From NCBI RefSeq assembly GCF_000189635.1, contig NW_002476221.1, positions 124,001 through 188,000 of the forward strand: a DNA stretch of 64,000 nucleotides, given 5' to 3'. Below the pieces are notes generated by a model. That model had not been told where the DNA came from. It ran no database searches and worked only from the letters and a program-made list of their open reading frames with translations. Position 1 is the first letter of the stretch; every line of letters starts with the position of its first letter. The stretch comes from Tetrahymena thermophila SB210 (lineage: Eukaryota > Ciliophora > Oligohymenophorea > Hymenostomatida > Tetrahymenidae). A program made the position numbers and the translations under genes. Shown here one piece after another: positions 14,444 to 26,315 of the stretch.

Positions 14444-14452
14444 TTAGCGCAA
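14444..14452 (-). promoter_or_regulatory. candidate E2F-like site, proximal copy
   Basis: TTAGCGCAA on the plus strand, the exact reverse complement of the copy at 14252. Read on the minus strand with its flank it is TTTTTTGCGCTAA, closer to TTTSGCGC. It lies about 130 bp before the topoisomerase II ATG. Confidence 0.33.
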
Positions 14453-14579
14453 AAAATCCTTAAAAATAAACGAAATCATTGAATTTAGATTAAATTTAAA
14501 ATTTTAAAAACTTTAGAAAATAATAAACTGCTGTAAAAGTATCATTTAAAGCAATCTTTTAATAAATTAGCATATTAAA

Positions 14580-17500
14580 ATGAGCAAGCAGGAAAAATCA
14601 GTAGAAGAAAGATATTAAAAAAAATCCCAAATTGAGCATATTCTTCTTCGTCCTGACTCTTATGTTGGGTCTATAGAAAATGAATAAAAGGTAAACTATA
14701 ATTTGTTTATTTATTGAATACAACTTAGATAGCTTATATTAAATTTAATATAAAATAGTCATTATGGATTCTAAACAAGGAGGGAACAGCATTAGAAGAA
14801 AAAGAAATAGATTTCGTTCCAGCATTTTATAAAATATTTGATGAAATTATAGTCAATGCTGCAGATAACTTTTAAAGAAATTAAGATGGAGCTCCTATGG
14901 ATACAATAAAAGTTATGATTGATCAATAAAATCAAATGATCTCAGTTTGGAATAATGGACAAGGAATCCCTATATAAATTCATAAAGAGCATAATATTTA
15001 TATTCCAGAAATGATTTTTGGTCATCTATTAACAAGCTCTAATTACGATGATAAAGAAGAGAAAGTAGTAGGCGGTCGTAATGGATTTGGTGCTAAATTA
15101 ACAAATATTTTTTCTAAAAAATTCATTGTTGAATGCAATGATGACAAGCGTAAAAAGTAAAATTTAACTAAAATCTATAATTTCTTATCCATTTAAATTT
15201 AACTTTAGATATTACAAGTAAGAATGGCGTAAAAATATGTCTGAAAGAACAGAGCCTTTGATTACAGAAAATAAAAAAGGTGGTAATTTCACATGTGTAA
15301 CATTCTATCCTGACCTTTCTAAATTCAAGATGCAAAATATTTCTGATGATATGGCAAATTTACTAAGAAAAAGAGTTTATGATATGGCTGGTATTTTTAA
15401 CAATAAGGTCAAAGTTTATTTGAATAATGAACAAATAAAAATAAAATCCTTTAGTTAATATGTTAACTTGTTTATACCTGACATTGAAGGTAGCTATTTC
15501 TTTTTTATTTAAGAAAATGAATTTGCAATGATGATAAAATCTAAATGACAGAAAAATACATACTTATAATGGTAATATATGGTAAAACCATATATTGCTA
15601 GTATGTACTTTCATTGTATGATGGCTTACACTTGATTTTGAGCAAATTCATTTTTTTAAAATTATTTTTAATTAATTAAATTACTTTTTAAATCAAGAAA
15701 ATTAAAAATTATTTTTTTAGAACAATACAAATGCTATGATCCAACTATGACTTCTGACAGATGGGAGATTTTAGTTACTTTTTCAGATGGTTAATTTAAG
15801 TAAGTATCGTTTGTAAATGGTATTTGCACATCTAGAGGTGGTAAGCATGTAGATTTTGTCATTGATAAAATTGTTGAGAGAATGCAAGAATAAATCTTGA
15901 AAAAGAATAAAGATCTTGATATCAAGCCTCATTAAATCAAACAAAATTTATTCATATTTATGAATTGCCTTATTGTTAACCCTTCGTTTGATTCTCAAAC
16001 CAAAGACACTCTTACAACAAAAGCCTCAGCTTTTGGATCAAAACCTGAATTATCAGAAAAATTTATCAAAAAAATATTGGGTACTGGTATCATTGAGTAA
16101 ATTGTTTCCTAAGCTAAAGCTCGTCAGAATGCTAAATTAGCAAAAACTTTAAAGGGTGGGAAAAAAGGAAGAATTACAGGTATCCCAAAACTTGATGATG
16201 CTAATGATGCAGGTATTATTTTATAATTTATGAATAATATCATAAAAATACTGATTTAAAATATAGGAACAGCAAGAAGTGAAAACTGTACATTAATCTT
16301 AACCGAAGGAGATTCAGCTAAAGCATTAGCAATGGCTGGTATAGAAGTTGTAGGTAGGGATAATTATGGTGTATTCCCATTAAAGGGTAAGCTACTTAAT
16401 GTTAGAGAAGCAAATAAGAAATAGATCATCGAAAACCAAGAAATATAAAATATATGCAAAATCATAGGGCTAGATCCTGCTGTTTAAAACTATGAAAATG
16501 TATTTATTTTTTATTATTAAATATTATGCATTTAACTTAACATATATTTTAACAGACAAAGCAATTAAGGTACGGATCTTTAATGATCATGGCTGATTAG
16601 GATAGTGATGGTTCCCATATTAAAGGTTTGGTCATAAACTTTATTCATCACTTCTGGCCTTCTCTGTTTAAAATGAAAGGGTTTTTAAAAGAATTTATTA
16701 CTCCCATCCTTAAAGTTACAAAAGGAGATGAAGTTCATTCATTCTTTACAATATAAGATTTCAAAAATTTTGCTGCTTAAAAAGGAGACCGCCTTAAGTA
16801 ATACAAAGTTAAGTACTACAAAGGTCTTGGTACTTCGACTGACAAAGAAGCTAAAGAATATTTCTCCAATTTCTATAAGCATCAAATTAATTTTTAATAT
16901 TTAGATGAAAACGATATGGAAGCTATTGAATTAGGTTTTTCAGGTAAAAAAATAAAAGAACGTAAGGACTGGCTAGCTAATTATGATCCTAATTCATTTG
17001 TTGATTATAATATAAAATAATTAAGATACAAGGATTTTATTGATAGAGAGCTTATTCACTTCTCAAATGCTGATAATTTAAGATCTATCCCATCGTTATG
17101 TGATGGCCTAAAGCCTGGTCAAAGAAAAATTCTATTTTCTTGTTTTAAAAGAAATTTAAAATCAGAAATCAAAGTAACCAGAATAAAAAAATAAATTACT
17201 TATTAATTTTTCACTTTAATTAAAAAGGTAGCTTAATTAATTGGTTATGTTGCTGAGCACTCTGCATATCACCACGGTGAATAATCACTCGCTTCAACTA
17301 TCATCGGAATGGCATAAAATTTTGTAGGTTCTAATAATATAAATCTTATGATGCCTATTGGTTAGTTTGGTACACGTAATCAAGGTGGAAAAGAGCATGC
17401 CTCTGCAAGATACATTTTTACAAGTCTGAGCAAAATTACTAGAATACTTTTTCCAGAGCATGATGATCATGTACTGAAGTATTTAGAAGACGATAATCAA

Positions 17501-19669
17501 GTAGTAGAACCAGAATGGTATTCATTGAATTTTAACTAACTTTAGAATTAATTTATTTTTAAAAATATAAAGGTACATGCCAATTATTCCTATGTGTTTA
17601 GTAAATGGTAGTAGTGGTATTGGTACTGGTTGGTCAACTGATATTCCTAACTATAATCACAAGGAAATTGTTGAATAAATTAGAGGGAAGCTGGAAGGAA
17701 AGCCATTTACTGAATTACATCCTTGGTACAAAGGATTTTAAGGTTAAATAGAAATTAATCCTAAAGGTGGGTATATAGTCAAAGGGTAATACGAAATCGA
17801 TGAAGTTGAAGAAACAATAAAAATTACTGAATTACCTGTTGGTAAATGGACAAGAGACTATAAGGTAGTTTTAATTTGTTAATTTATTAATGGAGTAAAT
17901 ATAATTAAATTTTTATAAAAGAATTATTTAGAAGAGCTACTATCACCACCAAAAGGAGAACCTGAAATTGAAGACATTCGTGAATATCATACAAATAATA
18001 GAGTTCATTTTGAAGTACAAGCAATACCAGGGAGAATATAATAATGGGGTGACATTGAGAAAAAGCTTAAATTAAGCACAACAATGCAAACAACTAATAT
18101 AGTTATGTTTAATGATAAATATAAATTAAAAAGATATCAAAGTACTGTAGAAATAATGGAAGAATTTTATGCTTTACGTCTCAAATGCTACTAAAAAAGA
18201 AAAGATTATTTAGTCAGCAAAATTCAAAGAGATGTTGATATTTTATAAAATAAGATGAAATTTATTACATTAGTTGTCAATGGTACTTTGGAAATTAGAA
18301 ATGCCAGAAAGAAAGGAGTTCTGAATAAACTTAAGGAGTTAGGTCTGACTCCAATGTCAAAAATAACCAGAATCAATTCGACAAAAATCTAGGTAAATAA
18401 AATTTAAATTTGAAAAAATATTAAAATAAATTTTACAAAAAAACAAAGGCATTTGAAGAAAAAAAGAAAGAAAGTTAAGCTGAAAAAAATGAAGATAATG
18501 AAGATGAAGAAGTTTAATAAGACGAAGAGGAAGAAGAAGAATAAGTTTAAGAAGGAGAAATTCCTTTATCTGAATACAACTACCTTCTCTCTATGCCTAT
18601 CTTTTCTTTGACAGAAGAAAAGGTAATATTCTTTTTTATTAAATTAAAAAAATCAAGTTAAAAATTAATATAGGTATTATAACTCAAAAAATAAGTAGAA
18701 GAAAAGGAAAGTGAACTTTTGATCTTATAAAAGAAAGAAATAAAAGATATGTGGACAGAAGATTTAGATAAATTCATAGAAGTAATACAATTTTAGAATT
18801 AATTTTAGATAAAGATTTTTAATAAATAATTTATAGGTTATTGAATAAGTAGAAGAAAAAGAAGAAAAAGAGAGACTTACAGGTAAAGGGTTTACATAGA
18901 ATGGCAAAGCCCGTGCTAAAAAGAAAAATAACAATAAAGAAAAAGAATAAAAAAAATAATAAAATAACTCTTCAGATGACGAAAGCGAAAAGAAAACTGT
19001 TGTAAAAAATAAAAATCCATAAAAATCTGATAATGAAAAATAAAAGCCAAAAGAAAATAATGATAAATAAAAGAAAATAGATGAAAGTTTTCTTGTGAAG
19101 AAAAAAATGGATGCAGAACAATAAAAAACAGAAGAAAAGGTATAAAAGAAAGAATAGAAGAAAGAGCCAATGAAGTAGCTCTCACTGATTGAAAGAATAT
19201 CTTAAAAATATAGTAATCAGGCGGAATAATAAGTAACGGCAGATATACTTGACACAAATAAACGTAAAAAAGATCCATCTTCAACTTCTACCTCTGTTTA
19301 TTCAATGGATATGCCATAATAAAACCTAAAGGTAATTTAATTTAAATTTTTTATTTTTTTTGACATATTTCTTTTTTCTAGCGAAAGAAAAATAATAAAT
19401 TGAAAGAAGATGATGATGATTTTGACCTTGATTTAGATTTCTTAGAACCTAGTTAGATAATTATGAATCCTAGCTAAGATCCTAATAAAAGAACCTTAAG
19501 GTCAAATGGGAAGAAGCCAAGAACGATTTATAAACTAGATTCGGATTCTGATAATGATGAATTCAATCAGTAAAATGATGAATCTGATGAAGAAGAGGAA
19601 GAGGAATTTGTTATGATGCCTTCTAAGAGCAATAAGAAAAAATTATTTGATGAGGATGAGGATGATTGA
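14580..19669 (+). CDS. TOP2: DNA topoisomerase II, 1416 aa
   Basis: ATP-dependent type IIA topoisomerase that passes one duplex through another, resolving supercoils and catenanes in the nucleus. Thirteen exons: 14580-14690, 14759-15156, 15209-15489, 15721-16212, 16267-16499, 16556-17173, 17228-17517, 17573-17864, 17922-18392, 18449-18622, 18674-18781, 18837-19331, 19382-19669 (4251 nt). The N-terminus IEHILLRPDSYVGS is the family signature. The ATPase N-box DEIIVNAADN is at 65-74 and GGRNGFGAK follows. TOPRIM residues are EGDSAK at 441-446 and DQDSDGSHIKG from 519 (Asp519, 521, 523 bind metal). The catalytic Tyr is Y773 in SARYIFT. After about residue 1120 the tail is acidic and Lys-rich, as in eukaryotic TOP2, and probably carries nuclear-localisation and regulatory sites. 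All catalytic residues are intact. The 231-nt third intron holds a long hairpin. Confidence 0.97.
15514..15654 (+). repeat. three-tier inverted repeat inside TOP2 intron 3
   Basis: Arms seen directly: aaaatgaatttgc (15514-15526) pairs with 15642-15654; tacatact (15557-15564) pairs with 15600-15607; aatatatggt (15574-15583) pairs with 15587-15596 around a 3-nt loop. The intervening strands are partly complementary, so the 141 nt could fold into one long imperfect stem. It could be a small inverted-repeat element or a structured intronic RNA. Confidence 0.7.
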
Positions 19670-20481
19670 ATTTATTGCTGATTTTATTAAATAATAAATA
19701 TTTTTATATAGAAAATGAAGTTTAATTTTTATAGTTGAGTATATATTTTATTTATTTAGGGTAGAGTTTTAATTAATTGTATTAAATTAATCAATTTTAT
19801 ATTAAAAACTAATAAATTCAAATTATATAATCTCAATTGTAATCAATAATCATTTTATTTAATATTTCTTATTTATTAAAAGTATTTATTTTCATTGATA
19901 TATACAGTGATGTCAGAATGTTAAATCATTCTAAAATTTTAAATACAGTAAATCCTCATTAATTAGCATGTAAAGTAAAATTTTAATTTTTAGTGTTAAT
20001 AAAAACTTAAAAATTTAATAAAAATCATAAATTATACAAATTCTATAATATTATAGTTTGCTTATTTTATAATATTTATGCATATTATTAACTATCTTTA
20101 GAATTAAATATTTTATAATATTATTTAATAAAAAATTTATTTAAATTGAGTTATTTCTTAATATTTGGTTGTGTGTTTTATTTTTTAATAGCATACCTTT
20201 CATAGTAAAGTCTTACTAATAGTTTAAAGTCTAATTAGATTTACAATTATAAATAAATATGATATTTTCTTAAAATAAATTTAATGTGTGGTTAAAATTG
20301 ATGGTATATTTAATTCTGGTATAAAATAATTATTTTGCCTAATAAGTTTATATTTAAGCTTTTAGTTTTTGAAAATATTTTATATTTATTTTTTTTGCTT
20401 AAGTTTTAGACAATACTTTGTTTGAATGATGATTTTTTTTAATTAAATTTTTTAGAATATAATTTTTAAGCTTATAAAAAT
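19670..20481. other. convergent intergenic region
   Basis: Spacer between the 3' ends of TOP2 (plus) and a coiled-coil gene (minus). AT-rich 3' flank without recognisable structure. Confidence 0.5.
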
Positions 20482-22176
20482 TCATCTATCTTGTTTCTTA
20501 TCATAGGCAAATTTAAGGTTGTTAAGATCCTCCATTAAATTTTGTACATCCTATTTATATTTTTTTTCTAAATGCTCGTACTTTTGTTAGAGTTATAAAA
20601 TAACTAATCTATACTAATCTTATGAAAAACAAGTAGGGCATGTGTTATTTGCTGTTGAGTTTTAAATATATTCATCTCCGAGCTACTAAATGTGATTAGC
20701 TAATATGTCATAATCAGTCTTTAGTTGATTATAAAACAACTTGTACTCTGATTATTCTAGAATTATTGATTTTTAGTGTTTAATATGATTATTTAATTTT
20801 TAATTTTCATCTAATAAGTTTTGTTTTTCTAATTTTAACAAATTAACCTCTTAATTTTCTGCCTTTAAGTAATTTAGCAGAGCTAACTGTTATTAAAATC
20901 TAAATATCATTTCTCTTTACTCTTTGTTTTCATTTACTAGAGAATGATTTGCTTGTAAAAATTTTCTATACTCTTCATTTCTCTTCTCAGAATAATCTAT
21001 GACTTTTTAATCTCTCTAAATTAGCATACTTTATAGATGTTGGATTTCAAGACATTTTTCATTTATTATTTTAAAAAACTAATTATTTTATTAAGTCAGT
21101 TACTCCTTTTCTAGTTTCATTTCTTCTAAGCACTATTTGAGCTTTATACATTGAGAAAATATGTCACTTTCATTGCAAAGTAAATCATTTTACTCATCAA
21201 ACATATACAAGGATTTTTCTTCTGGATAAATCTATTTTTAAAACTCTTTTAGAAGTTGCTAAGCATCTTTTTCTATTTATTCAATTTCTTTAATATAGTT
21301 GTTATTATTGTTATTAATTTGATTATCCGAAAATTGAGTTTAGTCCTTATTAGAATTATAGATCAACTGATAAGTATTTTCGTTCTACTTTGAATCTGAG
21401 CTGCACTCTACTTTTTTAGATTCTCTATTAGGAGAAGGTTGTTAATTAAAGCTATTTTACTCTTTTGTATTCATATTAAGAGTATAGCAAGAACCTACTT
21501 CAGTGCTTTCTTGGCCGTTGAATCTACTATAATACTCTTTACCTTCATCATTTAATTTTCCATTAAAAATCTTTTTGTTTTCATTTTAGTAAAAGGAATG
21601 CTAATAACTTTTCTATTCAGATGTATCTTATTTTATAGCTAAATGCTACTAGTCAACTGAATTATTTTTAGATTCTTCTTTATCATCACATAATAGATTC
21701 TAGCTAATTTCTAACTATTTAATATCAATTTATTTTTGTAAAAGATTTTGAGATAAATCTTCACACATCCTCATCCATTAAGCAAGAACTTAATCTTTTT
21801 AAACAATAATTTATTTTAGATCTTATATTTCTTTCATTAATTTCTCTTTTTCTTTACTATCATTCAAACATTCTTGTTAAAAATCTAATTTTTAATTTTC
21901 TTTAATATTCATTTAACTAACTTAAGCAACTAAATCTTCAGCGTTTAAAAGTAAATGTCTGATAAAAAATATATTTTTTTATCTATCTCTAAATTAATTT
22001 AATTGTAATAAAACAATCTTAATTAAAATTTAAAAATTTAATAAATTCTCTGTGTCGAAAAGTTTAATCAAATGAAGTAAATCAAAATATTTATTTTATA
22101 ATTTTGAAAAAGAACCACTAAAAATCTCATCTAAATATAAACAAATAAATTAATTTTAAATTTGAACAGAAAACAT
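20482..22176 (-). CDS. coiled-coil protein, 564 aa
   Basis: Unrecognised protein from one exon (1695 nt, stop at 20482). From residue about 90 on it is mostly long charged helices with heptad-like Leu/Ile spacing (for example EEMKLEKEQLTQQNNQ), so an extended coiled coil is likely. A single CxxC (NTCPTCFSQ) sits near residue 505 and is too little for a zinc finger by itself. The first 88 residues, from the ATG at 22176, are Leu/Ile/Phe-rich and differ from the rest; if they are really leader or intron, translation would start at ATG 21912. It lies 69 bp after the stop of the next upstream minus-strand gene, which is also a coiled-coil protein, so a single longer gene cannot be fully excluded. 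Confidence 0.75.
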
Positions 22177-22245
22177 AAAAAGAACTAAAGAAATTTTCTT
22201 TTTATTATTTAATAAAAAATCTAACTTGATATAAATTTTTATTCT

Positions 22246-25058
22246 TCATTTAAAGACCTTATTTTTTAAGCTCTCAGATCCAGATCTGTATGTTTGCTAT
22301 TTAATAAAATTTTAGCTAACTTACTAAATTTGCTTTTTTTCAGGTTAATCTCTTTTGTCTAAAATATTATTTAGCTTTCCAATTTCTTTTGACAAATTTT
22401 ATATTTTGCTATCTATTCTTTCTTTGTAAGGAATTATAGATTGGGTGGAAGTAGGAGGAGAATTAAACTGTGAATTTTATTTGTAAGTTTTGTAGTAGTT
22501 TATGCTTGAAGATAAACTACTTATTTTATCATCATGACTTAGGTTATTATTAGAAGATGGCTATTTACGATCAGACTATATTATAGCTCCAACATGATAA
22601 TTTGCACTTTGAATTTATCTGCTTATAGTTGGAGTTATAGAATTTTTATGGTTAACTTCATATTCATTTACAGACACAGTAGTTTAAGTTAAATCTTAAA
22701 AAAAAAAAATTTTAATATTTACATTTAATACTTTAAAATATTTTACTCATTTAATTAGCTTTATTTCCTGATGAAGTAGAAGGAGGTGATTTAAATCTAC
22801 TTGAGAGTGGCTAAGTAAGATAGTCATTTTTTTTATAAATATCTATTCTATCTATAGCAGATATTTTCTTTATATGGCTAGCACTTTTAACAGAATCAAG
22901 CTTTTAATTAATTCCTTAACCTTTTTATTTATTTTATTTATATATTGTCAGATTTAATTTTTAATAAAAATTTTAATGTCTACCTTCACTTCCAAGTCTT
23001 TCTCTGTTTAAGTAATTATGGTGATTTTGTGTTTACTAAACTACATTTCCATAGTTATTGAAAAGTTTTTAAGCATTTATGGAATTAGGCATGGTGTTAA
23101 ATTAAGAAAAATTGGGCTGAGTACTTTGAATTTAAGAGGACAGTGGAATAAAACTAGAAGGAAAAACTTATTACAATTGTTATTAATACTAAAAGTTATT
23201 GTGTTAAGGATTTAATATTTATTATATTTATTCTTTTACATTTTGTTCTTTTAATTGCTATTATTGTTAAAGTTATAATTGCACTTATTATTACTACTAC
23301 TGCTCTTTAAACTGTGGTGATTATATTTGTTAAGATTGCTACTAAATTTGTTGCTGCTACTCTTACAAGATGGACTTTTCAAACTTTCGCTTAAGTTCCT
23401 CAATTTCTTAATTCTTTTATTGTATTTCTGAATTCATTCTTTTAATTTCTGACTCAAATTAGCTATATTTTAAAAACAGAGAAGAATATTGTTCTTTTTA
23501 TTAATTAGCTTCTAGGTGCTTTGAATCTATTATAAGTTTATTTTCATTTTTTATAGACTCTATTTTAGCATTTTGCTCATTGATTATTTTATTTTATCTT
23601 ATTATTTCTGCCTTAAGCCCATCCATTGTTTTATCTTCTAAATTAGAAATAGATTATATTGAACCGAGTTCATCATCTTTAGCTGCAATTACTGAATTTA
23701 ACCTTTCATTCTCCTTAACTAACATATCAATTTAAGCTTGTAACTCTATAATTGTTTCCCCATTCTCTGCAATTTTAGAAGAATTTTTTTGGTAAAGTGC
23801 TTTTTTTTTAAAGGATAAATAAATAAATATCATATCTACCACTTAAAGAAAATACTTTACTTTCAATTTCCTTATTTTTATATTCTAAAGCTTTATTCAC
23901 TCTTTCTAATTCAAACTAAAATATTTTTATTTATGGGTCTTCTTCTTCTTGATTTTTTGATGGCATCTTTTTCAAATCTTCTTCTGCTCTTTACAATTTT
24001 ATTTTAAGCTGTTTGATATAATAAATATATGTTTATTTAATATTAAATAAGTAATAATGCTTTACAATATCAATTTCATCTTGTTTAGCATTTAATGAGA
24101 AGTTAAGCCTATCATTTTCATTCATCAGAAGCAAAATCTTTTTTAAAATTTAACATAAATACAATTAATTTAATACACTAAATTTATATACTTTCTTATC
24201 TGCTTCAAACATTTCTAATGACTATCTTCTTGAACCAGAAGCTCTCTTTTAGTCATTAAATTGATTAGACTCTATCCTAAAAGCATCCTTGAAAAGTTTC
24301 TCTTTATCAATTGACTAAAAAGGAAATCAAAAGAAAGAAATAAATAAATAAATAAAAATATAATTCTATAATGATTTTTAAAAACAAATTCATTTATTTA
24401 CCCCTAATGGAGATTCTTTTATCTCACTAAGTAAACGGTGTGCTTACAAAGGAAGAATAATATTATAATCGAATTAGTGGTTATTCTAATTAAATATATC
24501 TATCAACTTTTCAAAATCTTTAAATAACTCATAAGCAATATTAGAATCATTGTCACTGTCTATTGTTTAATTAAGTTTATTTTTCAAAGAAATTTCATTT
24601 GTTTCATCATTGAATTCTATCTCATTTGCAAAATGTATAAGTTGCTAAATAAGAGCCTAATCACTATTTGAATTTTCGCTGACACATTTTTAAAAGTTTT
24701 CATAAATCTAATTAGTTTTCTTAATGCAATTTTCGTCTACGATTGAGCTCTCTAAACAATCAATAAAATCTCTTATTTACTTAAATTTAGATTGTGTTTT
24801 ATCATTTTCTTATTTTATGCGAAGAAGCTCCTTAATTATTTCTTACATTACATTCTAAAAAGGCTTTTAAACATGATTTTATTTTTGATGTATATTCTCT
24901 TGAACGCACTTGTCACACATCAAACTTAAATATTAATTTTCTACACCAATACATTCTTTGTCAACACATAACATATTTTACAAATTTCCACTATGACTGA
25001 CACTCCTTTCACAATTATTAAAACTTATTTTACTAATTCTTTGTTAGCAATCCTCCAT
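22246..25058 (-). CDS. B-box-like zinc and coiled-coil protein, 824 aa
   Basis: Seven exons on the minus strand: 25058-24402, 24314-24192, 24137-24066, 24008-23840, 23799-22984, 22920-22732, 22694-22246 (2475 nt). Residues 31-62 hold a Cys/His array (C31-x4-C36, C48-x2-C51, H57-x4-H62) that looks like a B-box-type zinc-binding fold of the kind many ciliate proteins carry at the N-terminus. Acidic helical sequence follows, then a long coiled coil about 275-450 (for example EIEELKRKFEKSI), then a Gln-rich tract and a Ser/Asn/Lys-rich tail. A scaffold role is plausible; no enzyme motif is seen. A possible 28-nt final intron (GTAAGTTAGC...AATAG) near the 3' end is left unspliced because the frame stays open without it. 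Confidence 0.8.
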
Positions 25059-26315
25059 ATTTACTGATACTTTTTTATAATTAAATTTAATACAACTTTG
25101 CAGCTTAATATTAATTTTTAAAAGACTCTCAAATTTAGTGGCAAATTAAAAAAATCACAATTTTCAGTATATAAGATTCATGTAATTATTTATTAATATC
25201 TTGAGATTAATAACTAATCTACCTAAATTACTTTATTATAAAAATTATTACTCTGAAATAAAAATTAATTTAAAAATTTAACAAAACAATTCAGAAATGT
25301 TCAATGAATATTAATTTTTACTGGTATATCTATAAAAATTAATTTTTTTTATTGATTCAAATTATATTAAATCCTTATAAACAAAATAACTTTTCATTTT
25401 TGACTCTAAGTAAAAAACCTTTGAATAGAAACAAAATATAACTATTGTTTATTCAAAAAAAAACTAATAGGACCTTAAAATATTTCTTAAAATTTTTTAA
25501 TATAATAAGATAATAATGATAATGAAATGATTCATATTATTAAGTTTATCAGGGTATAATTTTATTAAATATTCCTCTCAAATTTTTTAGTTTAGTATAT
25601 ATTTTTATATTATCTAGATATGATAGCTAATATTATTTAACTTGTTGATCCTCCTATGTCCATACAATATTTATTTAATAATATACAAACTATTTTTGAA
25701 AAATTTTAAAACAAAAAATCTTTTGCTGATACATCATAAATAAATTATTTAATTTAATTTTTAAATAATTAAAATTTTAAATTTGGATGGATTTACTAAA
25801 AATAAATAAAATGTTAATGTAAAATAAAAAAAGCTAATTAATAAATTGATTTTGTATTTTTTGAATAGTTTTAAATATTAAATTTATACACTTCAATTAT
25901 ATTTTAACTCAATTTAAGATCTTAATTAAATATTCAATTAGTTTGCATTTTCTTTTACATTACTTATATTTTAGATTATGAATGAATAAATATTATATTC
26001 TGTAGTTATAACTTTGAAATCATTTAAAATTAATCTTAAAATATCAATTTTACATACAAAAATTTTAATTTAGTTAAAATTTCAAACTTTTATATTAGTA
26101 AAGAGTATAAAAGTAGATGTGTCTCTATTTCAAAAATAAAAGAAAAGTAAAAAATTTAGTTAGAATTTGTTACTAAATATAATAGATAAAATAATCAAAA
26201 AGCATACAAATAAACAAACATGTTCTTATAAATAAGTAAAATTTAGCATTTTAGTTTAAAATTATCTAATAAAATTTTTTATTAAAATTTGTTAATTATG
26301 TGTGTGTTATTTATA
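25059..26315. other. intergenic, 1.26 kb
   Basis: Spacer between the start of the B-box-like gene and the stop of XPC, both minus strand. Very AT-rich. I see no coherent frame, RNA gene or GC-rich motif. Confidence 0.5.

Larger units (their letters stand above)
13846..14579. other. intergenic upstream of topoisomerase II
   Basis: AT-rich spacer that holds the topoisomerase II promoter. It is almost free of G/C clusters except two copies of the 9-mer TTGCGCTAA, in opposite orientations (see the separate regulatory entries). I see no other structure. Confidence 0.5.

Noticed and set aside
18916-19284. 122-codon minus-strand frame
   Set aside because: Antisense shadow of the Lys/Glu-rich TOP2 tail; it reads F/L/Y/S-rich.
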